Assembly: GCA_038325665.1 (NCBI GenBank)
Contig: JBBQJF010000106.1
Span: forward strand, 1 to 14,490
Direction: 5' to 3'
Source of the DNA: CAUJGQ01 sp038325665
GTDB lineage: Bacteria; Chloroflexota; Dehalococcoidia; CAUJGQ01
DNA length: 14,490 bases
Position numbers and translations under genes: made by a program. The notes under the pieces are model-generated. The model searched no databases. It saw nothing but the letters and a program-made list of their open reading frames with translations, and was not told the origin of the DNA. Positions 8,379-14,490 of the stretch are shown piece by piece (within the stretch, counting starts at the first letter, position 1; each line of letters starts with the position of its first letter).

Positions 8379-8410
8379 TCACTAATTCCTGTGTCGGGAT
8401 TGTCTCACAC
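8379..8410. repeat. Right inverted repeat of the IS3-family element
   Basis: TCACTAATT (8379-8388) and TGTCTCACA (8401-8409) are the reverse complements of the two blocks at the left end. CATC follows at 8411-8414, matching CATC before the left end. The orfA start lies about 25 bp inside this repeat. Confidence 0.83.
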
Positions 8411-8531
8411 CATCTTGGCAGAGAGGGGGGCGTGTGTTTCCGTCTGGGTATGGGACACCTGCTTCAGTGCAGCCGCATGGGTTCCACGACGCTCGCTCCC
8501 TGGTTGCCACGAGTTGAACATCCGGACTTCG

Positions 8532-8560
8532 TTGACACCGACCCCGCTGGTTGATAGGTT
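8532..8560 (+). promoter_or_regulatory. Sigma-70-like promoter of the moaD-aor unit
   Basis: A perfect -35 TTGACA (8532-8537) is followed by a 17-nt spacer and TAGGTT (8555-8560). TAGGTT keeps the three most conserved -10 positions (T, A and final T). Transcription would start near 8567, leaving a leader of about 100 nt before the moaD start. It lies outside the IS, about 120 bp from its right end, so the unit does not depend on an IS-borne promoter. Confidence 0.6.
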
Positions 8561-8594
8561 TTGGCTACCGGGAAGATGGCTTGTTGAGCGAAAC

Positions 8595-8638
8595 GCCGCT
8601 CCGCGCGTCAGAGCGGCATGAGGCATGAGCGGAGCGGC
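8595..8638 (+). promoter_or_regulatory. Leader with two mutually exclusive hairpins upstream of moaD
   Basis: GCCGCTCCGC (8595-8604) can pair perfectly over 10 bp with GCGGAGCGGC (8629-8638). Its first seven bases, GCCGCTC (8595-8601), can instead pair perfectly with GAGCGGC (8611-8617), leaving a 9-nt loop. The two structures share the same 5' arm, so only one can form at a time. They lie between the proposed transcription start (about 8567) and the moaD start (8669). No T-tract follows either stem, so transcription termination is not indicated. I could not match it to a known riboswitch consensus by eye. Confidence 0.45.
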
Positions 8639-8668
8639 CATGTCTCGCCATCGAGCGTGAGGTTGCTC

Positions 8669-8902
8669 GTGCGTGTGCTGGTCCGTCTCCATGGCGAACT
8701 GACCCGCTACCTCGCGGATGGCAGCGACCGCGCTGAGCTTGAACTCGCGGAGGGCAGCACCGTCAGCGCCGCCCTCGAACAGCTCGGCCTGCCGTCACAC
8801 GAGTACTGGCTGCACGCCATCAACGGCGCTGTGGCTCCGGTGAGCACGCGGCTCCACGCGGGCGATACCCTGGAATGCGTGGCCCCTATGAGCGGGGGAT
8901 AG
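8669..8902 (+). CDS. moaD: MoaD/ThiS-family sulfur carrier protein
   Basis: This small beta-grasp protein would be the sulfur donor for pterin dithiolene synthesis in molybdenum or tungsten cofactor. GTG 8669 is preferred because GAGG (8659-8662) sits 6 nt upstream, which gives 77 residues, the usual family size. An ATG at 8618 or a GTG at 8657 are alternatives that would add 17 or 4 residues. The order is as expected: strand VRVLVRLHGELTRYL, acidic middle (ELELAEGSTVSAALEQL), INGAVAPVSTRLHAGDTLECVAPMSGG. The C-terminal Gly-Gly is the activation site for thiocarboxylate formation. It sits 95 nt upstream of an AOR-family oxidoreductase. Such pairs are common and suggest the carrier serves that enzyme's cofactor. 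ThiS itself is less likely in this context. Confidence 0.83.
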   Translation: MRVLVRLHGELTRYLADGSDRAELELAEGSTVSAALEQLGLPSHEYWLHAINGAVAPVSTRLHAGDTLECVAPMSGG

Positions 8903-8918
8903 CAGTGCGTAGCTACTA

Positions 8919-8960
8919 GGCCGCGGGCAATCGGGCGAGGGTTGGTCTCGACCCGCGGTC
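8919..8960 (+). repeat. Inverted repeat between moaD and aor
   Basis: GGCCGCGGG (8919-8927) pairs with CCCGCGGTC (8952-8960) over 9 bp with one G-U pair and a 24-nt loop. It ends 25 nt before the aor ribosome site (8985-8991). No T-run follows, so it may be an mRNA-stabilising or processing hairpin instead of a terminator. Confidence 0.4.
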
Positions 8961-8997
8961 ACACGTCCGCTGCTGAGAGGCGACGAAGGAGCCGGCA

Positions 8998-10875
8998 ATG
9001 CCGTTTGGATTTAACAACCGCGTCCTGCATGTGAACTTGACCGAGGGCACGACCGAGGTCGAGGAACCGGGAGAGGAATTCTTCCGCACGTACCTCGGCG
9101 GGCGGGCGCTGATCGCGCACTACCTGCTGAAGTTGGTGCCGCGCAACGCTGACCCGCTCGGGCCGGACAATGCGCTGGTGTTCGCCCCCGGCATCGTCAC
9201 GGCCGCGCCGTTCTCGGGGCAGGGGCGCAACGGCATCGGCGCCAAGTCGCCGCTCAGCGGCGGGTTCGGCAACGCCGAGGTCGGCGGCTTTTGGGGTGCT
9301 GAATGCAAGCGCGCCGGCTTCGATGCGATCGTGGTGCGCGGTAAGGCCGAGACGCCCGTCTACCTGTACATCAACGAGGGGCAGGCGGAACTGCGCGACG
9401 CCTCGCATCTGTGGGGCCAGGAAGTGCTGGAGACAGAGGAGGCGCTGCGCGAGGAGCTTGGCAAAGGCATCCGCACGGCGATGATCGGCCCGGCCGGCGA
9501 GAATCTCGTCCGCTACGCCGCCATCATCAATGACGTGTCGCACTTCGCCGGCCGTACTGGACTCGGCGCCGTGATGGGTTCGAAGAACCTGAAGGCGATC
9601 GCCGCCCGCGGCAAGGGCGCGATGAAGATGCACGATCCGAAGAAGGTCAAGTCGCTGGCGACGTGGCAGACCTCGAACCTCCAGCTCACCCAGAGCTACC
9701 ACCAGCACGGCACCGCCGGCGGCCTGCGCGGGCTGCATCTGGCCGGCGGCCTGCCCACGTTCAACTTCCAGGAAGGACAGTTCGACGGCAACGAGCAGAT
9801 CTCCGGCCAGACAATGACCGACACGATCCTCGTTGCGCGCGACACCTGCTTCGCCTGTGCGGTGCGCTGCAAGCGCGTCGTCGAGGTGGACACCCCCGAG
9901 ATTCACGTCGATCGTCGCTACGGCGGTCCCGAATACGAGACGCTGGCGGCGATGGGTTCCAACTGTGGTGTAGACGACCTGAACGTGCTCGCTAAGGCAT
10001 CGGAGCGGATGGCCGCGCTCGGCATGGACACGATCTCGACCGGTATGTCGATCTCGTTCGCGATGGAGGCCTACGAGAAGGGCATGTTGACCAAGGAAGA
10101 CACCGGCGGCGTCGAGATGAAGTTCGGTGACAAGCAACTCGTGTTGCGGATGGTCGAGGATATCGCGCACCGCCGGGGCTTCGGCGACGACCTCGCTGAA
10201 GGCTCGCAGCGCCTCTCGGCCAAGCTTGGCCGCGGCACCGAGGACTTCCTGATGACGGTCAAGGGTCAGGAGTTGCCGATGCACGAGCCGCGCATCAAGC
10301 ATGGGCTGGGCGTCGGCTACGTCGTCTCGCCCACTGGCGCCGACCACATGCACAACATGCACGACACGGCCTTCATCAATGACGGCCCGCCGCTGGAACG
10401 CCTGCGCGAGTTCGACCCCGATCTCGTGCCAACGCCGGCCCACGGCCTCCCTGATGAGAAGATGCGGATCTTCTACCTACAGTCCACCTTCCGCCACTTC
10501 TTCGATAGCGTCGGTATGTGCCACTTCCTGCCATACTCGCCCGTGCAACTGGCCGACGTGATCGCCGGGATCACCGGCTGGGAGACAACGGTCGAGGATG
10601 TGCTGACGTGGGGTGAGCGCGGCGCCACGCTGGCGCGCGTGTTCAACACGCGCGAGGGCTTCACCGCCAGCGACGACGCGCTGCCCAAGCGCTTCTTCAA
10701 AGAGTTCCGCAACGACGCCTCGTCCACCGGCAAGCCGCTCGACGTGGACGAGTTCCGCAACGCTGTCCTCGGCTACTACCACACCATGGGCTGGGACACC
10801 GACGGCATCCCCACCGCCGAGCGCCTCGAGAAGCTCGGCGTCGGCTGGGCGAGGGAGGCCGTGACGGCAGGGTAA
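8998..10875 (+). CDS. aor: Aldehyde:ferredoxin oxidoreductase family protein
   Basis: This AOR-family enzyme has 625 residues, typical of the family. It would oxidise an aldehyde to the acid (or run in reverse) at a tungsten- or molybdenum-bis-pterin site, passing electrons to ferredoxin. ATG 8998 has GAAGGAG at 8985-8991. The N-terminal domain shows family blocks: LGGRALIAHYLL, KSPLSGGFGNAEVGGFWG, IGPAGENLVRYAAIIND and GRTGLGAVMGSKNLKAI. Cluster cysteines are Cys284, 287 and 291 (CFACAVRC) and Cys508 in DSVGMC, the four-ligand pattern of P. furiosus AOR. GGPEYETLAAMGSNCG is also conserved. There is no signal peptide, so it is cytoplasmic. The preceding moaD-like gene supports a pterin-cofactor enzyme. 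Substrate and metal cannot be read from sequence; AOR members also include formaldehyde, glyceraldehyde-3-phosphate and carboxylate reductases. Confidence 0.92.
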   Translation: MPFGFNNRVLHVNLTEGTTEVEEPGEEFFRTYLGGRALIAHYLLKLVPRNADPLGPDNALVFAPGIVTAAPFSGQGRNGIGAKSPLSGGFGNAEVGGFWGAECKRAGFDAIVVRGKAETPVYLYINEGQAELRDASHLWGQEVLETEEALREELGKGIRTAMIGPAGENLVRYAAIINDVSHFAGRTGLGAVMGSKNLKAIAARGKGAMKMHDPKKVKSLATWQTSNLQLTQSYHQHGTAGGLRGLHLAGGLPTFNFQEGQFDGNEQISGQTMTDTILVARDTCFACAVRCKRVVEVDTPEIHVDRRYGGPEYETLAAMGSNCGVDDLNVLAKASERMAALGMDTISTGMSISFAMEAYEKGMLTKEDTGGVEMKFGDKQLVLRMVEDIAHRRGFGDDLAEGSQRLSAKLGRGTEDFLMTVKGQELPMHEPRIKHGLGVGYVVSPTGADHMHNMHDTAFINDGPPLERLREFDPDLVPTPAHGLPDEKMRIFYLQSTFRHFFDSVGMCHFLPYSPVQLADVIAGITGWETTVEDVLTWGERGATLARVFNTREGFTASDDALPKRFFKEFRNDASSTGKPLDVDEFRNAVLGYYHTMGWDTDGIPTAERLEKLGVGWAREAVTAG

Positions 10876-10900
10876 ACCGGCGTACCCGCGCGTTCATCGT

Positions 10901-10932
10901 GGGGGCGACCCGCCGGGTCGCCCCTATTCTTT
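10901..10932 (+). terminator. Intrinsic terminator after aor
   Basis: GGGGCGACCC (10902-10911) and GGGTCGCCCC (10915-10924) form a perfect 10-bp GC-rich stem with a 3-nt loop (GCC). The moderately T-rich tail TATTCTTT follows. It lies 26 nt after the aor stop and ends the moaD-aor unit. Confidence 0.85.
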
Positions 10933-11079
10933 ACCCACCGGGTCACCGCTACGCGTGGCTCTACCATGGCACCCGTGTTCGTCGTCTTGACCGTGTATCG
11001 TGCCTGGAACATTGCGCGTTACACTGAGAGAACCCCGTTCGTCGTGATCGTGGACGGCCGTTCGAACTCCGCGAGGATC

Positions 11080-11523
11080 ATGCCCGTGACCACGGAAGAC
11101 CCCGTCCCCTCTGACCGCGTGGATGTCGTCCAGCGCGTGCCCAGCGCGAGCGAGGCGGCGTCAGTCTATGAGCAGGTGGGCGGCGATGCGACCTTCCGCC
11201 GGCTGGTGGACGCCTTCTATGCCCGCGTCGAGACTGACCTGGTGCTACGCCCGTTGTTCCCGCCGGATCTCGGGCCGGGTAAGGAGCACCAGTTCCTCTT
11301 CCTCACCCAATTCTTCGGCGGCCCCGCCCGCTATCAGGAGCAGCGCGGCCATCCCCGGCTGCGCGCCCGTCATCTTCCCTTCGCGATCGGCCGCCGCGAG
11401 GCAGACGCCTGGCTGCACAACATGCTCGCTGCCATCGACGAGGTTGGCATCCCTGAGCCTGCCCGCGCCCGTTTGCGGGGCTATTTCGCGTACACGGCAG
11501 ACTTCCTGCGAAACCAGGAGTGA
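11080..11523 (+). CDS. glbO: Group II truncated haemoglobin (GlbO/TrHb2 type)
   Basis: This haem-binding 2-over-2 globin closely follows the M. tuberculosis GlbO pattern (YxxVGG, FY at B9-B10, RGHPRLRxRHxPF, DAWL). From ATG 11080 it has 147 residues; the globin core starts near residue 28. Phe46-Tyr47 (B9/B10), proximal His98 (F8, in RARHLPFAIG) and Trp111 (G8, in DAWLHNM) are visible. Such proteins bind O2 tightly and handle peroxide or NO; the physiological role varies. GAGG at 11073-11076 is close to ATG 11080 and would be better spaced for GTG 11086, so either start is possible. An open frame back to 10966 adds non-globin sequence and is not favoured. It is separated from aor by a terminator and is probably transcribed on its own. 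Confidence 0.92.
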   Translation: MPVTTEDPVPSDRVDVVQRVPSASEAASVYEQVGGDATFRRLVDAFYARVETDLVLRPLFPPDLGPGKEHQFLFLTQFFGGPARYQEQRGHPRLRARHLPFAIGRREADAWLHNMLAAIDEVGIPEPARARLRGYFAYTADFLRNQE

Positions 11524-11554
11524 CGCGCCATTCTCCTATGAGGGCAACTCGCTT

Positions 11555-11569
11555 CTATATGCTATATGC
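11555..11569 (+). promoter_or_regulatory. AT-rich tandem TATATGC repeat upstream of the esterase, possible promoter region
   Basis: TATATGC occurs twice in tandem (11556-11562 and 11563-11569) within a 190-bp gap between the globin and the esterase. It is the most AT-rich spot of that gap. Either copy could act as a -10 box, but no good -35 is placed 16-18 nt upstream, so the call is weak. Confidence 0.25.
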
Positions 11570-11714
11570 AGTAATGTGCTGTTGTATCCCAGGGTAGGCT
11601 GGCTGCACCTCGCTCTACTGGACAGCCGTTCCGACCGACCGTGCAGCAGCCGGCCGAATGAGCGACGCATCAATGCCGCGGCGTTGTCCCGCGGATGAAA
11701 CGAGGACCACTCCG

Positions 11715-12974
11715 ATGGATGACCAACTACAGACCCAGATGGGCGAGGCGACCCGCCTCACCGTGGCGGGCCGCCTCGCCGAGGCGACTGCCTTGATTCA
11801 ACAAGCACTGGGGGGCGCCGTGGCGATGCCGGGCGCCGCGCACCCACCCCGCGCCACTGCCCGTACAGCGGGGGCAGAACCGATGACGGCCAGCGCCCAC
11901 CTCCTCGCCGCCGCCCCACGTGTGCCCGAGCGGGCGCCCACGACCCACACCACCCGGACGCCTGCCGATCCTCCCGCGGCAGGCGTTCTCCCACGCTCCC
12001 CCTTTGCCACCGGTCGGTTTCCCCAACCCGTGATGCCGGCCGGCCTTGGTGGGCTTGGTCAGCGGCGGCCGGCCGCGCCGGCGCCGGGGGCCGGCGGCGG
12101 ACAGTTCATCGAGGGGTCGTTCACCCATCCGGCCGGCGCCCGCGCCTACAAGCTGTATATCCCACACGGGCTGCCCAGACAGGCCGTCCCGCTGGTGGTG
12201 ATGCTCCACGGCTGTACCCAGACCCCCGACGACTTCGCCGCGGGCACACGTATGAATGACCTGGCCGAGACCGATCCCATGCTCGTTGTCTATCCCGCGC
12301 AATCGGTAGAGGCCAATCCCACCCGGTGCTGGAACTGGTTTGCCGCTGAACATCAGGTGCGCGGCCAGGGTGAACCGGCAATTCTCGCGGGTCTGACCCA
12401 TCATCTGCTCGCGACCTACAACGTCGATGCGAGTCGCGTGTACGTCGCCGGGCTGTCCGCGGGCGGCGCGATGGCGGTCGTGCTGGGGGCGGCGTATCCC
12501 GATCTGTATGCCGCGGTGGGTGTGCACTCCGGCTTGGCGTACGGGGCGGCCGGCGATCTGATGTCGGCGCTGACGGCACTCCAGCGCGGTGGTCCCGGTG
12601 CTGCCGGGGCGTCCCTGCACGCGGTGGCCGCGGCGGGTGTGCATCAGCGGGTGGCGCCGCTGGTGGTTTTCCACGGTGACCAGGATGCGACGGTGAGTCC
12701 GCGTAACGCCGGCCAGATGCTGACGCAATGGGCCGCTGCCCACGCGGCCAGAGGCGGCCCGACCGTAAGTGAAGGACGTGTGCCGGGGGGGCACGCATAC
12801 ACCCGGTCCGTGTATCACGACGACACGGGGCAGGCGGTCCTGGAATACTGGCGGGTGCACGGACTCGGCCACGCCTGGTCCGGCGGAAGCGCGCGGGGCG
12901 CCTACACTGATCCCCAGGGGCCGGATGCTTCGGCGGAGATGCGTCGCTTCTTCCAGGAACACCCCCGCGGTTAA
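11715..12974 (+). CDS. PHB-depolymerase-family alpha/beta-hydrolase esterase
   Basis: This 419-residue serine esterase belongs to the poly(3-hydroxybutyrate) depolymerase/feruloyl-esterase-like family. Catalytic residues are visible: Ser248 in GLSAGG, Asp324 in HGDQDATV and His386 in GLGHAWSGG. HGCTQ at 165-169 supplies the oxyanion hole. Residues 1-35 (MGEATRLTVAGRLAEATALIQQAL) form a helical segment often found at the start of this subfamily. Residues about 38-135 are a Pro/Ala-rich low-complexity linker. There is no signal peptide or lipobox, so a cytosolic location is likely. The ATG at 11715 has only weak SD (GAGGA, 11702-11706); an ATG at 11658 would add 19 residues and is less likely. 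The true substrate (PHB oligomer, short acyl or aryl ester) cannot be told from sequence. Confidence 0.87.
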   Translation: MDDQLQTQMGEATRLTVAGRLAEATALIQQALGGAVAMPGAAHPPRATARTAGAEPMTASAHLLAAAPRVPERAPTTHTTRTPADPPAAGVLPRSPFATGRFPQPVMPAGLGGLGQRRPAAPAPGAGGGQFIEGSFTHPAGARAYKLYIPHGLPRQAVPLVVMLHGCTQTPDDFAAGTRMNDLAETDPMLVVYPAQSVEANPTRCWNWFAAEHQVRGQGEPAILAGLTHHLLATYNVDASRVYVAGLSAGGAMAVVLGAAYPDLYAAVGVHSGLAYGAAGDLMSALTALQRGGPGAAGASLHAVAAAGVHQRVAPLVVFHGDQDATVSPRNAGQMLTQWAAAHAARGGPTVSEGRVPGGHAYTRSVYHDDTGQAVLEYWRVHGLGHAWSGGSARGAYTDPQGPDASAEMRRFFQEHPRG

Positions 12975-13410
12975 GGCAATCACGCGCCTCCACGCCGAGG
13001 GCATGGCGATGCGCGGGAGCGGCACACAATCAGCGGTGGGCCACCGCGCCGATGGTTACACGTGGAGGGTGGCGCGCGGAACCGCGTGCCGGCCAGGATG
13101 AAGGCGGGTGAGCCGTCGTCGCGCCGCTGCACACGCGGGTCGGTTGCTGGAGCGGACGTGCGCGGGTGCTGCCAGAGCTGGTGCGCCTGCCAGTTCTCAG
13201 TCGCGGCGCACGGAAACAGACCTTGCAGCCCCGTGAGACGTCCCCACATGCTGACGGACGGGTGTCCAGAAGCGCTCTTCTCGGGCCATGGACCCACGAT
13301 GGCGGGCGTGGTGCACTCACGCCCGCCATCGCCGGAGAGAGCGGGGGCGCCAGCCTGGCCCGCGCTGACGGCCGGCGACACCCGATGCAGGTGACTGGCG
13401 GAAGGTGGGG
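12975..13410. other. Convergent intergenic spacer without a recognised gene
   Basis: This is 436 bp between the esterase (+) and the CHRD gene (-), which point towards each other. Open frames exist on both strands (for example 13062-13394 + and 12980-13381 -), but they overlap each other, lack ribosome sites and show no recognised motif; they look like by-products of high GC. The one clear structure is the perfect hairpin at 13297-13331. Confidence 0.6.
13297..13331. terminator. Perfect 14-bp hairpin between convergent genes, possible bidirectional terminator
   Basis: CGATGGCGGGCGTG (13297-13310) is exactly repeated in reverse complement at 13318-13331, with a 7-nt loop. It lies 80 bp beyond the CHRD stop and 320 bp beyond the esterase stop. 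No T-tract follows on either strand, so it is not a canonical intrinsic terminator. Position between convergent genes still favours termination or mRNA 3'-end protection. Confidence 0.5.
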
Positions 13411-13950
13411 TTAGTTCTCGTCGTCCTCTCGCCCGCCCCGGTCGGCCGAAAGGATTTGACCGCGGATCTCCCCGCCCTGGAACCGCGCGTTATGCACATT
13501 AGTGTATGTCGTCCCGGCGCGCATGGCCCGCACGAGCTTGGAGAAGTCGCCCGCGTTGACTCCCTGCCCGGCGGGTCCGACCACATCGGCCGGGGTAATC
13601 GTGCCGGTGACGGTTCCCGTCACGGGACAAGCCGGCTTCGTGCTTCCTCCGCACAAGAAGGCGCTCACGCCCCCGGCCACGTTGCGCTGGCCGATGTGGA
13701 TGTGCGCGGCGGCAGGGGCGCCCCCTTCGAGGTCGCTGAAAGTCAGTTCAAACTGAAGCGTGGTGGCGTTGGTCAATTGAACCCGGAAGGAGCCATGTCC
13801 CGACGTGACGACGGCGGGGGTTTCCTGGAAGCCGCTCAGCCGCGCCCGAAAGCTGGTGTCGTCCCGGCCCTGGGCGAGCGGGGAATAGACCAGGGCGCCG
13901 AGGATGGCTAACCCGCTCACCACTCCCATCGCGATGATGCGCGCCTTCAT
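13411..13950 (-). CDS. Secreted CHRD-domain protein
   Basis: This 179-residue exported protein holds one CHRD domain, a fold of unknown function first seen in chordin and common in bacterial envelope proteins. It starts at an ATG (13948-13950 on the + strand) with GAAGGAGG (13956-13963) upstream, a strong site. Residues 1-28 are a signal peptide: KAR, a hydrophobic core, then LAQG. The domain starts with DDTSFRARLSGFQETPAV and GHGSFRVQL. It continues through FELTFSDLEGGAPAAAHIHIGQ and ends in YTNVHNARFQGGEIRGQI, all typical CHRD signatures. Two cysteines (FLCGGSTKPAC) could form a disulfide. The C-terminus is charged (DRGGREDDEN). It is apparently monocistronic. No catalytic role can be assigned. 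Confidence 0.88.
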   Translation of the reverse strand: MKARIIAMGVVSGLAILGALVYSPLAQGRDDTSFRARLSGFQETPAVVTSGHGSFRVQLTNATTLQFELTFSDLEGGAPAAAHIHIGQRNVAGGVSAFLCGGSTKPACPVTGTVTGTITPADVVGPAGQGVNAGDFSKLVRAMRAGTTYTNVHNARFQGGEIRGQILSADRGGREDDEN

Positions 13951-14422
13951 GACGGCCTCCTTCTGCTACAGACCCAGGTCGGGGCGGTCGCGCCGTCCCG
14001 GCCATCGCACGCGCCTCCCGTCTCAGCCATCCGAGGCGAGGATGCCTCCACTGACTCCGCTCTGCCTACGCTGCCGCGACCACCGCAGATTCCTACCTGA
14101 CTCTGCAATGTATTTCCCATACCCGACACGGGATTGGGGCCACCACGGCGCGGGCGTCGTGAATGCGCCTCATACTCGGCGGGCGCGACCCGCGGGCGAG
14201 TCGTGGGTCGTCGGGCGTGGGCGCCCCGTACGATCGTGTACCGCGATCCGCGGCGCCGTACCCGCGCACCAACCGACTGAGAAACGCCATGGAACACCCG
14301 CCGGAAGCCCTGTCTTTCCATCCCGCGTCCATGATGTGGTATTGTGCGCGCGGGGCACGCGGGTTGGCAGATTTTCGCCACTGCCGGCGCCGCCTGCCTA
14401 CTCCCCCGCCGGAGGGCCTGCC
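13951..14422. other. Divergent intergenic region
   Basis: This is 472 bp between the CHRD gene (-) and the partial gene at the right edge (+), so it should hold promoters for both. The CHRD ribosome site is at 13956-13963. AT-richer stretches at about 14104-14122 and 14312-14346 are the likeliest promoter locations, but no hexamer pair is convincing. A small inverted element, GTAC-GATCGT-GTAC (14228-14241), is flanked by two GGCGCC palindromes (14220-14225 and 14252-14257) and might be an operator. No gene, tRNA or repeat array is evident. Confidence 0.5.
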
Positions 14423-14490
14423 ATGGCCGAGGCACAATCAGTCGTCACGGACGAGATGCGCGCGCAGATCGGGGTGGAGTCAGAGCCGTG
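14423..14490 (+). CDS. Start of a probable MaoC/FAS1-like dehydratase (partial, runs off the window)
   Basis: Only the first 22 codons are present: ATG 14423 with GGAGGG at 14411-14416. The peptide, opening MAEAQSVVTDEMRAQIGVES and then Glu-Pro, resembles the N-terminus of FAS1-like dehydratase domain (MaoC N-terminal half) proteins, which often begin with a TxEMRxxIGxESEP pattern just before the hot-dog fold. These act as 3-hydroxyacyl-CoA hydratases/dehydratases. The call rests on that short motif from memory, so only the existence of a gene is well supported. It is transcribed away from the CHRD gene. Confidence 0.5.
   Translation, partial: MAEAQSVVTDEMRAQIGVESEP

Larger units (their letters stand above)
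6889..8410 (-). mobile_element. IS3-family insertion sequence, apparently intact
   Basis: The element is about 1.5 kb, with transposase genes orfA and orfB on the - strand. The ends carry the same 9-mer in inverted orientation: TGTGAGACA (6889-6897) and TGTCTCACA (8401-8409). A second matched block follows inside each end: AATTAGTGA (6910-6918) and TCACTAATT (8379-8388). CATC flanks both sides (6885-6888 and 8411-8414), a candidate 3-4 bp target duplication as IS3-family elements make; the exact outer base is uncertain by one. Both ORFs are open and joined by a slippery A8 tract, so the copy may be functional. It lies between the formate dehydrogenase operon and the promoter of the moaD-aor unit, antisense to both, and breaks no recognised gene. 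Confidence 0.9.

Noticed and set aside
8340..8621. 93-codon + strand ORF across the right end of the IS
   Set aside because: It spans the IS border, overlaps the proposed moaD promoter and has no motif; an accidental frame.
8959..10443. 494-codon - strand open frame opposite aor
   Set aside because: Antisense shadow of the conserved AOR gene, with no ribosome site or recognisable domain.
10987..11025. TTGACC ... TACACT as a promoter for the globin gene
   Set aside because: The spacing is 27 nt, far too long for a sigma-70 promoter.
11727..13025. 432-codon - strand open frame opposite the esterase
   Set aside because: Antisense shadow; the + strand frame has a full catalytic triad and family motifs.
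12980..13381. 133-codon - strand ORF in the convergent spacer
   Set aside because: GTG start without a ribosome site, overlaps the perfect hairpin and another open frame, and resembles no family that I recognise. A decayed gene cannot be wholly excluded.
1..14490. tRNA (including selC), rRNA, CRISPR array or phage genes
   Set aside because: None seen by eye: no cloverleaf-like TTCRANNC contexts outside genes, no regularly spaced repeats, no phage structural genes.

Overview
The window is GC-rich bacterial DNA built around a membrane-bound, respiratory-type formate dehydrogenase operon that uses selenocysteine. A molybdopterin/tungstopterin aldehyde oxidoreductase unit lies downstream, with an IS3-family insertion sequence between the two. 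The gene set (Sec-type FdnG with an NrfD-like anchor, MoaD plus AOR, group II truncated haemoglobin, CHRD protein, PHB-depolymerase-like esterase) and the strong GC bias suggest a thermophilic or soil Chloroflexota of the Thermomicrobia/Sphaerobacter type. An actinobacterium cannot be excluded. This taxonomic guess comes from gene content, not from a marker gene.

Layout. 245-3499 is the catalytic selenoprotein, with an in-frame TGA at 818-820 followed by a clear bacterial SECIS hairpin. It is followed on the + strand by the four-cluster iron-sulfur subunit (3567-4388), an NrfD-type membrane subunit (4422-5333), a tiny lipoprotein-like ORF (5338-5547), the FdhE maturation factor (5544-6458) and an unrecognised 115-residue protein (6455-6802). 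The last three are joined by ATGA stop/start overlaps, so all six genes look like one operon. Electrons from formate would pass from the Mo/W-Sec site through four [4Fe-4S] clusters to the quinone pool via the NrfD subunit. FdhE and perhaps the last gene would assist assembly.

An apparently intact IS3-family element (about 6889-8410, transposase on the - strand, A8 slippery site, matching ends, candidate CATC target duplication) separates this operon from a MoaD-like sulfur carrier (8669-8902) and an aldehyde:ferredoxin oxidoreductase (8998-10875). That pair has its own good sigma-70-like promoter (TTGACA-N17-TAGGTT), a leader of about 100 nt able to form two competing hairpins, and a strong intrinsic terminator after aor.

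Further right are a group II truncated haemoglobin (11080-11523, +), a cytosolic PHB-depolymerase-family esterase (11715-12974, +), a gene-free convergent spacer with a perfect 14-bp hairpin (12975-13410), a secreted CHRD-domain protein (13411-13950, -), a divergent spacer (13951-14422), and the first 22 codons of a probable MaoC/FAS1-like dehydratase (14423 to the edge). No tRNA, rRNA, CRISPR array or sel gene was seen. The selenocysteine machinery must be encoded elsewhere.
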